From the NCBI GenBank assembly GCA_021397835.1, contig JAJFZO010000407.1, positions 2,294,001 through 2,358,000 of the forward strand: 64,000 nt of DNA, written 5' to 3'. Shown here one piece after another: positions 36,656 to 49,900 of this stretch. Below the pieces are notes generated by a model. It did not search any database and was not told the DNA's origin. It saw only the letters and a list, made by a program, of their open reading frames with translations. Source of the DNA: Moringa oleifera (lineage: Eukaryota; Streptophyta; Magnoliopsida; Brassicales; Moringaceae). The translations under genes and the position numbers were made by a program. Numbering within the stretch: position 1 is the stretch's first letter; the number at the start of each line of letters is the position of its first letter.

Positions 36656-37101
36656 AGGTCTCAAAAAAAAAAATTATATATATATATATGGTATGTGGAA
36701 ATCATATCTGGAGGTCAATATGTATGAAAGAATTTTTAATTAGCTACTATAAAAGATTTACCAAAGATATTATACACATAACGTTTCTCTTTCCAAAATA
36801 TAATCTTTCAAAGGAAAGCTGAGACCAATGATAAGTCAAATCTAATGAAACGGTTACTTAATTATGACGAGATATATATACAAATCCTTGCTGATCTACC
36901 AAACAAAGAATACTCATACATAGGTATATAGATATATAATATTATCCCCTGCAGATGGCAATTAAGTTAATTCATTAATTTTTTTCTCTTTTAATAAATG
37001 CCTAGCAATACCCATTTTTTTAAAGAAAATTCTCATTTACTTTTCTATTTTGGGTGAATTTTTCATTAGGTTTTGTGAACTTGACAAAGACAACGTTTCT
37101 G

Positions 37102-37104
<3 letters not shown>

Positions 37105-37140
<36 letters not shown>
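37105..37140. repeat. (AT)18 microsatellite
   Basis: An uninterrupted AT dinucleotide run of about 36 bp lies upstream of the thaumatin-like gene. Confidence 0.95.
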
Positions 37141-37142
<2 letters not shown>

Positions 37143-39500
37143 CACGTAGTTATTTAGTTCGTGTGCATGTTATGTATTCGCACGAGTATATAGTATGAAT
37201 ATATATAAATATAATGTTGTTAAAAAATCAACAACTAAGATCGAGTAATTGTTGGGATTGAGTGTGATAAGTAAAAGAGGAAGAAATTGATTGATTAATG
37301 TTTGATCAAAAGCAATCCAATACTAATTAGTCAATAGATTTTTTTTTTTTTTGCAACATATCCCTATAGTGAAAATTCGAGATTGATTTTGGTAACTATT
37401 GGGATTGACTGTAGATGAATTCTGAAGCATACCTAGCCCTTTATTATCGTTGTGAGTGACTTTTCCCTGAGTTCAGTAAGCTCTTATTTTGAAAGGAGCC
37501 ATAAACTATGTACTAAGATTATTTTTTAAATATTTTTTGCATGAATTTCACATTTTATTCAACGTAAACAATTATAAACAGCTGAGATGCTGCCTAGAAA
37601 TCAATAACTGAGATTGACTTGAGTACAATCTGCAAAAAGAATAAGGTAAACATATGTTTTATAGGAAACAATTTGATATTTGAGTCACTAAGGGTTTTGA
37701 CAATGTATATTATGGTGAAAATAGTATACATGGACTTCGAAACCTTTTTGTTTTTTTGGACAATAGTGAACTAGCTTTTCATTAGTTTACTTATGTTTAA
37801 GTAGTTGGTTAGTTTTCAAGGTAGCTCTTTTTACTATGTTTTTGGCCCTTACCTCATATTTATAATTTTCATAACAAAATCGACTATAAAGTGTACAAGA
37901 ATGTCTTCTTTTTAATATAAAATTTACAATTTTCCATTTGTGTTCATATTGCATTTTTATAAATTCGTTTTTATGATATTTTCTTTCATTTAATTCATTA
38001 ACATCTTAATGTAAAATTATTGTTTCTTTATAATGCACTAATTTTTATTTGAATTTTTGGTGACTAATGATAATAAATCGAATTAGTTATAAAAGAGATA
38101 AAATCTTTAATAATGACCTATCTAATATGTTGAATTTTAAAACTCTTTTTTAAAAAAAAAATGTTTAGATGGTTGGAAAGTCACCTAGGTGACAATAAAA
38201 TATCTAAAGATAAATTAACCACTATATTAACTTTCTATGTTTTTTGTGTAAGTTTGTTGGGTGTAAAATTTATTATATAAATTTTGTGTAATCTTGATAG
38301 CATTAGCTCCTTATAACATTGAGATGTTAGATTCAGCATAATTTTTAAATATTAGATTTTATGTAATTTTTTTCTATAAATTTCATGTAATCTAAATCTA
38401 TAAGTCCTTGTAACTTTGGATGCTTCCATATAATATTTGAATTATGCTTAGATTATGCAATGACTTTCTACTTAATTTTTTGTCCTTGTGATTCAATACG
38501 TGCATGAAAAGTGTTTCAATATGAATTTTGGAGTAACATGGAATAGATACCAAAAGTCATATCATTCAACACATGACTGTGATTTCCGATGTGAAGCAAA
38601 TAGAAATTGTATTCAACATTCATAAAAATTACAAAGAACCACAAGCATGCACCTTCACATTTAATATGTCTTCACATGGTAAACATGTATATGCGAAGAT
38701 AAACTATTTTACACGGAGATAAAAAAATGTAAAACTTTATAAGGAGACACTACTTTACATGCATGCATATTTGTAAAATTACAGAGTTGACACATGCATT
38801 TACTGATTCATATCTAACAGTAACATTTTTACATGAAACTACAATTTTATACAAAACCACATTACAAATATCTATATTTCACAGTATCAATCTATATTTG
38901 CTTTGTAAGTTTATTTATATCAAGTTCGTGTGTCAATCCAATCTAGCATTAACATCTTTATATGAAATAATAATTTTATATGAAATTATATCTTTACATA
39001 GAATTAAATTATGTGAAACTATATTTTGACAGAGAACCATATTACATATAGAGAATTTAAAAAAATTATACAATTTAAGAGATCTCATAAAAAATAATAA
39101 AAAATAAAAATAAATAAAATAGGAGGATAAAAAAATATTATTTCATTCAACTATTCTTGCTTTAAATCTTGAAGAATAAGAAAAACTTAAAATTTTTTCA
39201 AATTTTGAAAAATATTATAAAAAGTAAAAACAAAAAAAGAGAAAACTTGAAAAAAAAAGAATTTTATGAACTTTTACATCATAAAATATTTTTATTCATG
39301 TATAACCAAAATAGATTAAAATTAAACAAGTTACTAAAAATAACTTTTTAACCAAAAAAAAATTAAGTCACTTTGGTCACATATAGTTCAAATCCAATTC
39401 ATCCCATTCATGCCTTAATTGAGACATAAATGAGTTAGTAATACATCTTTTTCTCTTTTTCCTAAAATCCTCTAAAACGAAAATGCCATAACACAAATTA

Positions 39501-39618
39501 GTGTTGAATTTAATGTAAAATATTCTCCAATAAAAGTGCAAAATTGTTTCAGCAAGTTTGTGTTGAATTTAATGTAAAATATTTGTCAACGAAACGGCAA
39601 AAACGTTTCAGCAAAAAT
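39501..39618. repeat. 59-bp direct repeat, two copies
   Basis: GTGTTGAATTTAATGTAAAA begins at 39501 and again at 39560, and each is followed by a diverged copy ending near a TGTTTCAGCAA / CGTTTCAGCAA segment. The spacing is 59 bp. Confidence 0.8.
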
Positions 39619-39639
39619 ATTTATAATATTAATTAATTT

Positions 39640-41180
39640 TTTATTTTTTATTAAATATATTGTTGATGAATAATTTAATAAATGTATTATATTATTAAAA
39701 AAATTATACCATTAAGAATATTTCATCAAAATTTTTAGAGTAAGATTATTATTTAATATATAATTTTATTTAAATAATAATTATATGTTTAATTAATAAT
39801 TATATTATACATAATATCAAAATTATTATTTAAAAATATATTAAAAAATTATAAAATACTCATTTTACGATCCGTGATGATTGATTGAATATTTATAAAA
39901 TTATTATATTAACTTAAAAAATTAAATATTATAATATATATTAGTGATTTTATTTTATTTTGTATCAATTATTTAATAAATTTTTTAATATCAATTTGAA
40001 TAGTTTATTTCAAATCACTCTATCAAAAAGTTATCATACATTATCATAAAAATATCATTAACTCATAAAAAAATTAAATAAAAATTATAATTATAAAATT
40101 AAATTGATAAATTATTAATTTTAACTATTACTAAAAAATAATTTATTATATAATATTAATTTATTTTAAATAAATAAATTAAAATTTTAAATTATATTTT
40201 ATTATTTTAAGTAAAATAATTAATAATATAAATATTTTAATTAATTATTATTATATTATTATTAAAATAATATTTATAACTTTAATTTGATGAAAATAAA
40301 TAAAAAATAAAAAATTAATATTAAAATGTGTTTAAAAAATAATATTAAAATAATATTAAATTTATTGTATAAAATTAGAGATGTCCCAGGTCATCTCCAA
40401 CGAAAATGGCAAAACTATAAAATATCGTTTAAAATTGGCCAAATCGTCTATAATGAGACGATAAATTGGTTTTTGCAATTTGATGCAGTTACAGTGGTGC
40501 ATTAAATTTGATGCAATACTGTAATTGCACTAACTTGATATATTTTTTTAAAAAAAAATTTTACAATTATTTTTTTTAAATTTTTGAATCAAATATATTT
40601 TAGATCAATAACTTAATAAATATATGACATTATTAAAAAAAACTATGCCATTGAGAATATCTCATCAAAATTTTTAAAACAAGACTAATATTCAATATAT
40701 AATTTTATTTTATTTAAATTAATAGTAATAATTTATTTAATTAATAATATTATTATATATAATATTAAAATTTTTATTTAAAAATATAAAAAAATTTAAA
40801 GTTGTTTATAATTTATGATATAATTTAAAATTTTTGCATAAATATAATAAAAATAATTTTTTTATAAAAATTACGATAAAATACTTTTATAAAATTTAAT
40901 TAATCAATTATTAATTTTAAAAATTAATAAAAATTATAATTTATTATACAACATTAATTTTTTAAAAAATATAAATTAAAATTTTAAATTATATTAATTG
41001 TTTTATTATTTAAAATCAGTTTTTAATTTTTATAAATATTTTTATAAAAAATTATTATTTATATTATTAAAATAATATTATAATACTAATTTAATATAAA
41101 TAAATTAAAAATAAAAAATTGATGTTAAAATATTTTTAAAAGTTTCTTTAATATTAAATTAATGTTTAAAATTAGAAATG
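39640..41180. repeat. Two diverged AT-rich blocks in direct orientation
   Basis: A block starting near 39640 and one starting near 40590 share an ordered set of segments, for example ATCAAAATTTTTA preceded by ATTAAGAATATTTC or ATTGAGAATATCTC, then AATATATAATTTTATT. They look like two copies of one AT-rich repeat about 600-750 bp long, separated by 40385-40560, a less AT-rich piece containing GGTCATCTCCAACGAAAATG. That piece resembles the ends of some plant miniature inverted-repeat elements, but I could not define terminal repeats. Confidence 0.5.
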
Positions 41181-42360
41181 TTATAAGAGATATCAATTAA
41201 AAGTTCCCTTTTGACTGACAGAAAATTGACCATGATTGCTTTCACATCTATGCTTAAACAAGACATAAATTCCACGCAGCGTAGTACCATGAACCGTCAT
41301 TGATGTTTGACAGGGGCCTTCAACTCCATATGCAAGGGGACAGGATACCCGTGAACTATCCAGATAAAAAAAGTCAACGATGGGCTAGTAGGTTGGATCC
41401 CTATCTCCTCCCAGTGTTGTGAATTCCTAAAACGGAAAGATACTAGCAGGATCTGCTCTGCCACTATGGGCCCCGCATCTCCCATTCGTGATCCTGGATA
41501 TCAGTCGACCCACACGAAACCCTCTTCACCACGTGGCAGCTTGTACTACCGCCACGTAATCTCAAGAAGAAATAAAATAAAAAATTTTATTTTTCACACC
41601 CGCAAAGAGCATCGGTAAAAATATGCTAAACTAATAATTTACGCTATTTTAACACTTCCTAGTTATTTTTAAATTAAAATATTTGTAATAAACAATATGT
41701 AATTATTTATTTACTAATTAAAAAAATCAAAAATTAAATCTCTTTAAAACGTTCTCTTTTTTTTTTAATTTCAGTTTCATGCTCACTTTTTTTTTTGTCA
41801 TTATTCAATTTGTTACTATTGATTTTTTACATTCTATTGCATACAAATCATCAAAAATATCAGTGAGTTAACTAACAAAATTAGTCAAAATTTAGTTTTA
41901 AATGATAATTTTAGTTTAAATTTTAAATTTTTTAATTATTAGATACTTACGGATCAAATCGTTTCGTAATGTTCAATTTATCTTTAGTTTTGAGTTCACT
42001 TTTAGTGTGTGAAAACTTGACACAATTATTTTTGATGTAGTTTAAGTGATTTTGATTATTAGTTTACGAATATTTAATTTTTGGATATAATATTGTACTT
42101 TTTAAAAAAAAATTTGAATATTTTTAAGCTCAATAATCGAATTAAGTTATTCATGTATATCGCATGTGTTTGTTCAATTTTTTTGGGTTCTGTCTTTAAT
42201 TCTTTGATATGGATATATTGAATATTTATTTTCATAACTCCGTAATAAGAATAGTTGATGTTTGATACTTATATGTTATTCTTAAAATTATATCATATTT
42301 TTTAATTCATATTATGTTTACCGATTTCGTATAATATTTTTCAATGTTATATCATATTGC

Positions 42361-42510
42361 TTAATTTTAGTTTTTGTTTTTTAATTTCAGATCATGTTTT
42401 TTAATTTCGTATCATATTTTTTAATTTCTTATCATATTTTTTAATTTTGTATCATAATTTTCAATTTTGTATCATATTTTTTCATTTCGCATCATGTTTT
42501 TCAATTTCAT
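42361..42510. repeat. 20-bp minisatellite
   Basis: Six to seven units of exactly 20 bp, consensus TTAATTTCGTATCATATTTT, run from 42381 to about 42510, with a more degenerate unit at 42361-42380 and looser ones upstream to about 42280. Units differ at two to four positions. Confidence 0.9.
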
Positions 42511-42717
42511 ATATAGTTTTTATGTTTTGTGACTTAATTTATTTGATTTCATATTTAATTTTTATTTATTTCATAACTTTTTTTATGTGTTTGTTAATTT
42601 ATTTGCTCGAATTTTGATATTTTTTTTTAATTTAAGTGCATACAGCCAATACTGAATTAGTTTGTAAGTCATTGTGATCTTCAAAGGGCTTTGAAAGCCT
42701 AAAAAATTATTACATAG

Positions 42718-42962
42718 AAAAAATAATGATTTCACAAAAAAAATAATGATTTTATAGAAAAAATTAAGATTTTAGTAAATAAGTAATGATTCATGAAAGA
42801 AGTAACCATTTCAGTAAATAAGTAACGACTTGCTGAACAATGAACAATTTAAAAAATAATTAATAATTTAAAAAATAAATAAAAATTTAAAAAATAAGTA
42901 ATGATTTGCTGAACAAGTAAACGATTTAGAAAACAAGTAACTATTTGATGAAAAAAATAAAA
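42718..42962. repeat. Degenerate 19-20-bp array with ATGAT core
   Basis: About twelve units of the form AAGTAATGATTT plus seven or eight variable bases follow each other here. The unit is A-rich with an ATGAT core, whereas the array at 42361-42510 is T-rich with an ATCAT core. Confidence 0.7.
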
Positions 42963-43981
42963 TAAAAAATGATTTGTATATTGATATTATGATTTAATAA
43001 TTAAGATACGATTATATGAAATATTGTACGATTTCATTATCATTGCATGATTTTTTTATTTTAAATAACAAAATAAAAAGTATGCCATGATTTTTACTAA
43101 AATAGATAAAAATTTTATAACTTTAAATTATATTTTTGTTCAAACGTATACCTATACCCTCTTGACTTATCCGAACCTTTTTTGATTTTAAAGATAAATG
43201 TGTTACAAAAATCACGAGCTTCATTGTTAATGTTTGTGATGTTTGTTTATCAATATAAGAGAATCAATCAAAAATATTAGTGATTACTTTTGAATTTTTT
43301 TTTTTTTTTTTTGGATCTTAGCTTAGTAGATTTTGGATGCAAAAATAAGGAGAAAGAGCAGAAAAAGAAAGCATGAAGAAAGATCGAAGAGAGAAAAAAC
43401 TAGAAGAGAGAGTTTAAAGAGAAAAAGAAAAAATATTTAAATAAATTATCTTAATTTTTTAGTTTATTTAATTTTAATGATATTACTGTCTTCATTATAT
43501 ATTTGAGTGTAAAAAAAATTAATAAAGATAGTTTATTTGTGAAAAAAAAAAACAGTGTGACGATAATTTTGGTAATTTCCTCAAAAATAAATGTATGGTT
43601 CCAGGAACCATGTAAGAAGCTTTCATGTCCCACTTTGTACAAAAACATAAATGCCAAAAATTACTCAGATTCAAGTTTAAATTTAAAAGAAAGCCAGAGA
43701 GCCAATTCGTCCAATACCTCGTGGAAGCCGTTTGTAGTGAAAGCCTCTTATGTTAGGAGCCGGATAAGGTGAATGAGCTCCCTGGGAAAAGCATCAAGTA
43801 AGTGACGTCGAATATCAACAGCTAATTATTTAGAGAAATCATATATGATTCCCTTTTTTTTTTTTTTAAATATTGGACCGATAGGATATGTTATTTACTA
43901 TTAGCTTCTTCGGATTAAATCATCCAGTCAACTGGATCCCCTCCCCTGAATTTGGACAGAAGTTCTCCGAGACAGAGGCCG

Positions 43982-46900
43982 ATGGCGTTTGCTACACTAA
44001 GAGAAGCCATAGAGAAGATGGAGCTGGTGGATGCTCACGCGCACAACATCGTGGCGCTCGACTCCACTTTTCCTTTCATCAACTGTTTTTCAGAGGCCAC
44101 CGGCGATGCCTTGGCGTACGCGCCTCACTCGCTCTCCTTCAAGGTACGGTGCTCTGCTCTCTTTCTTTGTGCTATCGTGCGCCTCTACGTGTATTATGCG
44201 CGCCTCTGGGCCCATCATCACGTTTTATTGTGTGTTCAGAGAAGATTCAGTGATCACCGTGATTGGTGGATGCATGAGTTAGTGTTACCTTTGCTTTTAA
44301 GTTAGTCGTTTTACAATCTTCAAACTTACACGGTTGTTATTAGCACTGAAGCTTGTTAAGATCTTGAGTGGAAATGGACCGAAAGTTATTGTCAGATTTA
44401 CCAGTTTACTTCTTTATTTCAGGGTCAGCCCAATAAGTTTTCAGGTTTTCAAATGTTATCTTTGATCCAGGAAGTTTTTTCAGATGACAAGGATATCTTT
44501 TTTTCAAATTATTATAGTCTGTGTTCTTTTTTATTATAAAAATGATATATTATCATCATGTAATTTAAACTATCCAAATATGCTTTAAATTGAAAAAATT
44601 ATTTTGTCAATTATATATATGAAACAATTAATTTTAGAGGAAACTCCAAATGACAATATTAATTCATATTGACATTTTTATGAAGTTATATATATGTATA
44701 TATATATGTGTACATATGTATGCATATGTATATATATATGTGTACATATATATGTGTGTGTATATATGTGTATGCGTATATATGTATGTATTCATGATTT
44801 GTATATTTTTCATGAAACACAAATTTTATATCCATTTCAACTAGAATTCCTTAAACAAAATCGTAAATGTGATTATATTTTTTTCCACTTTTCAAAAGAA
44901 AAAAGGAAGACCTTTGATTAATTTAAAATAACTTTGGTATACGTGTTTAAAGATTATAAGTAATTGGTAATTGTATTAATCATGTATGTCCAATAAAAAT
45001 ACAAAGCTTCAAACCTCATGCATTACATATTTTAGGATCTCATTTGAAAAGTCAGCAAATCTCTAACTAAACAAATATCATTTACCACACAAATCGTATT
45101 CATAAGAAAATTTTAAAAATCAAATCAATTTTAGGTATGTACTTAAAAATTTTATGCATATGTGTATATATATATATATATATAATTAATAGCTATAGTG
45201 ATAATTTTTGGGGCCCTGGAATATGGCCCCATTGGCCTAAAGGAGGAGCAGCTCTTGCTATATTCACCACATCATATCCACATTTCCAAATAAAAGAAGG
45301 CTTTAGTTTGAAATTGAAAAGTTATCATAGATGCAGAAGTGATAGGATATAGTTTGAGAAGATAATTTTTAAGAGAATGAAAAAGAAAAATATATTTCAC
45401 TTTAACAGTAAGCATTAAGAGTCTTCAGCAATTATGAAAATTTTTAGTAGTTTTACCATTTTTAGTTGCTGCTGAGGGTTGCTACCGCTAGCAATTTTTG
45501 TTAAGGCCATTAGTAGCGAACTTCTTAGCTCAGTAATCTTGAACTTCTTTAGCGAAATGACTGTCTTCATGCACATCCTTTACATGCATTTTGTTACTTG
45601 TATGTCAAGATTTCATGACTATAAAAACTGGGGCTTTCTATTCTGAGAGCGAAGAAATGTTTCTGGCAGAGAAACTTGAGGGACGTTGCCGAGCTCTATG
45701 GCACAGAGACATCCCTGTATGCTGTTGAGAAATACCGGAGATCCTCAGGATTACAATCAATTAGTTCAACGTGCTTTAAAGCTGCAGGAATCTCTGTCAT
45801 ACTTATTGATGATGGATTGCACTTGGACAAGAAGCAGGACATTGAATGGCACAGAAGCTGTGTTCCATTTGTTGGTAGAATACTCAGAATTGAACGCCTG
45901 GCTGAAGAGATCCTTGATGAAGTGAGATCCTTGCTAATTTTTTTGCATTTGATACCAATTACTTAGTTTTCCATTATAGGAATTTTATTCCCATTGTAAT
46001 ATGCTTTTTATTTTTCATATTTCCTTTAACATGATGAAGCCTGAAGCAAAAACTGGTAGTTGAGCTGAGAATTCTCAGTTTACTTAGAAAAGTGTGTATG
46101 ACAATATGTAATTCTTGTTGGGTCGACTAAATTCTGTGAGGACTGGAGTATCTGTAATTTAGAGAGTTAAATCTTAAACTGCTCGATTCAGGGACTAATA
46201 GCTTAGGAGCAACATGCTAGACATGAAGTTTAGGGCCACTTGATTGGATGATGACAGTATCAGTTCTCATTGTTTCTTGCTCACATGCATTTTTTTGATG
46301 AAAAGGATAGTCATAATGGTTCACTTTTTTTCCTTCTTTTTTTTTTTGTCATTTTTCAGGAGACACGAAATGGATGTACTTGGACATTGGACTTGTTCAC
46401 TGAAATATTTAAGAAACAATTGAGGTCATATCCTTGTCAAAGATTTTTCCTTATAATGTGTGTTTTGTAACCACTAGATCTGTGGTAGAACTAAATGTCT
46501 GCACTTTACCACATCTGAGTATTCAATCGTAACTGGAACAAAATAGTCACTAATAAGTAACAGTTTTTGCAATGTTTTAGTTTATCCGGTTTGGTTATTT
46601 TTAATTTTTAAGGTCACCTTTTTATCCGTAAGATCTTAAATCAAGGAAGGGGTAGTCCAGTTGACTTGAGATTGAACACCTAGGGGCTAAGTATCAGGTT
46701 GCTTAGTAGTAAAGGTATATAGATAACTGACCCCCTTATCAAAGTTGATTTCCTTATAGTATAACAGTTGCTAGTGAAGTTGTTGCCTTGAAAAGCATAG
46801 CTGCGTATCGTAGTGGCTTAGATATCAATACAAATGTAACTAGAGGAGATGCCGAAGAAGGTCTCAAAAACGTTTTACAAGGTCAGTATGGCATGCAATT

Positions 46901-49900
46901 TTGGGAGTTTCTATATTCTTTCTACGATATCTTAACCTTTCCTTTTCCATTTTCCAGCTGGAAAGCCATATCGCATTACAAATAAAAGCTTCATTGACTA
47001 TATTTTCACATGTAGTTTGAAGGTTGCCCTTTGCTTTGATTTGCCATTGCAGATACACACAGGGTAAGAGAAACTTTTCTTTGTTGTTAAATGGTATGTC
47101 TTTTCCTCTGATTGAGGACTGGAAAGTTAGGAAAGGAAAAAATGTTCTGGTTCCTGCACAAAGAACTGTCTGGGAAATTCAAGTATGTAGTTAGCGATGC
47201 TTCTATTGACTGATTCTGAATTATAAGTGTTGGCTGAAGGCCTTTTCTTGCATAATATGCTGGATCAATCTGAATGGAATTTCTTTATTTAAATAAGTGG
47301 GTGAAAATTGAGATCAACTTTATATGTTTCTATAAGAGGGAAGTGGGGTAGCCTCAAACTTCCCCATGTCTTAAAAATTCTAATCAGCTCCTAGATTATA
47401 TATCTTTTCTTGTCCTACTATGAATTACCATAAATAGCATTAAGACAATATTGCTCTGTCGATTTGATTGGTTCTTATTTGCTACATTTTCCCTTTGCTC
47501 TCTATTTTAGTTTTGGGGACAAAGATTTGGATTTACGGTTGTCCAATCCTCTTCATCTCCGAACTCTGCTTGAGGACCAGAGGTTTTCTAATTGTCGTAT
47601 AGTTCTTTTACATGCATCATACCCTTTCTCAAAAGAAGCATCATATCTTGCCTCCGTTTACCCCCAGGTGAAATTATTATGCTCCAGTTGATCACTTAAC
47701 TTTCTACATTGGTACATTTGATATTCCGGGTTGCAAATTCTTTTCAAATAATTTAATTCTTTTACTTTCAGGTCTTTCTTGATTTTGGGTTGGCAGTTCC
47801 TAAGCTTAGCTTTCATGGGATGATATCTTCAGTCAAAGAACTTTTAGAGCTAGCACCAATAAAGAAGGTGAAACATCTACAACTGAAAAAAAATTGACAT
47901 ATTGAAAGTGAATTTGTTTATTTAGTATGCAGAAGCTCTTCTGGGAATGACCATGAGTGATAAGTTTGTTTAGAGTATCAAAATCTCTAGCAAGGATGAA
48001 CTTATATTTTGTTGTCAAGTTGTTTGTAGAAGGTTGTAAAATCAAACGAATTTCTCTGATCAGTTCATTCCTACAAGTAGCCTTTTGATTTATCTTCCAT
48101 CAATGTCTATCTGTCAAGATTTTATCATAGCCTGGATGGCAGATCAATCTAGTAATATCATACGCATATGCTTTTAGCTGTTTTCAGAAATGTTGCACTG
48201 TATTATATTCATGGGAATTTAGAAGGGGAAACCCAAATCTACTGATGATGTGCAGTAGAGAAAACTGGTTTGCCATTCTATATCTATGTTATTTGTTTAC
48301 TTTTTACTGGCATTATAATTAATGCGAAAGATAAGGAATTTTGCAGGTAATGTTCAGCACTGATGGTTATGCATCTCCTGAGACTTACTACTTAGGTTTG
48401 TTTAATTTACTACTTTGACCTTCCTTATTCAAATTGTCAGATCTACTTGAAGTATATAACAATGAAGGTAATTGCTTGAAATGGTCATTCTCATTTGTGT
48501 AGGTGCAAAAAAAGCCCGTGAAGTTGTCTTTTCAGTCCTGCATGATGCATGCATTGGTGGTGATCTTTCAATTGATGAGGCTAATGAAGCAGCTAGAGAT
48601 ATCTTTGTGCAAAATGCAGTTCAATTTTATAAGATTGATTTAGGAGTGAAATCTCTTCATTCAAATTATCGTGTATCCAAAAACTCTGCAATGGAGTCCA
48701 GTGGTCGAGAAAGTGGTATTTCATTTGTTCGTGTCATTTGGGTCGATACTTCTGGACAAAACCGATGCCGTGTGAGTTTTTGTTTTCCTTTTCTTTTTCC
48801 TGTTAAATTATTTGTTGTTTTACCTGTGTCTTCCATCCTCATAATTCTGTTGGAGAAGTTTAGATATTTCTTTTCTGGGATTTGAACTGTACAACTTTTG
48901 GTAAACATGGAACCACTGTTAAGGCTCTCTTTGATGTTAGAGGCTGTGGAGACTTAATTATCCCAGATCTCTTGTTTGAGACTTTTACCTATTCAGTGGT
49001 TACGAGCAAGATCTAATCATTCACAACCAGACAATGAGGATACATGTTGAGTTTAGAAGAAACCTTAGAGCTGTCATAGGTTATGAAATAAATTCTGAGA
49101 ATGCAATGTAGTCCTGGCAGGTCGAACCTACACTAGTTCTTTTTTATGCTGTTCATTATGTCCTCTTAAAGAACCTGCCATGTAGGTGTGACTGCACTAT
49201 TCTTGAGGTTAGCAGCTTAAGTTGATACTTTACACGTGGATGCATGTAACTGGGAAATGTGTTTAGAGTGCCCAAGAGTGCAAGTGATTTTGATGGTGGG
49301 AAATTTAATTCTAATGTCTACTAGGCTGCAGTGGAGGCCATCGATATGCAGGATGAAGGCGAGTCTATGTTGAAAAGTATCTAGGCTAGCTTCATATCCT
49401 GGCTCGGATGAACGAAAATATTATCCCAGATTCAGATGGTGAAGCTATAGCAGTCCTGAGACAATACATCACCTTATGCTGGGCCCTTGATTTATGTATT
49501 TAGTCTTGTTCTTTTATCAGAATAGTTAATCTTGTTACCTTATGCTAGATTCAGAATAATATCTTCTGCAGAATATCATTTTTAAAGATATTTTATGACT
49601 TTCTAGAGCTGTATATGATAAATTTATCTGATTTACATCAATCTTTTCCCTTTAATTTTTGTTTATCATTCCAGGTTATCCCAAGAAGGCGATTTAATGA
49701 TGTTGTAAAGAAGAATGGTGTTGGTTTGTCATTTGCATCTATGGGGATGACTTCATTTGCTGATGGACCAGCAGATGAGTCTAATCTGACTGGAGTGGGT
49801 GAGATTAGATTAATGCCTGATCTGTCAACTAAATGGGAAATTCCATGGTACAATATCTTTACACAGTGACACTGGTTTTCAATAATGTGACCCATTTCTG

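Larger units (their letters stand above)
36656..43981. other. AT-rich spacer without recognisable genes
   Basis: More than 7 kb separates the divergently transcribed thaumatin-like and NodGS genes. Most of it is extremely A/T-rich; open frames such as 38763-39029 and 39169-39351 are low-complexity and match nothing I recognise. Distinct structures are listed separately: AT microsatellite, duplicated AT-rich blocks, minisatellite and the ATGAT-containing array. A less AT-rich island at 41195-41580 contains a non-repetitive stretch (around 41280-41560) whose minus-strand open frame (41297-41485) has no identifiable function. Confidence 0.7.

Noticed and set aside
38763..39351. Two plus-strand frames in the AT-rich spacer
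   Set aside because: Low-complexity, Lys/Asn/Ile-rich translations with no similarity, splice context or promoter.
45210..45230. GGGGCC/GGCCCC hairpin in NodGS intron 1
   Set aside because: A six-base palindrome in a long intron is expected by chance and has no supporting context.
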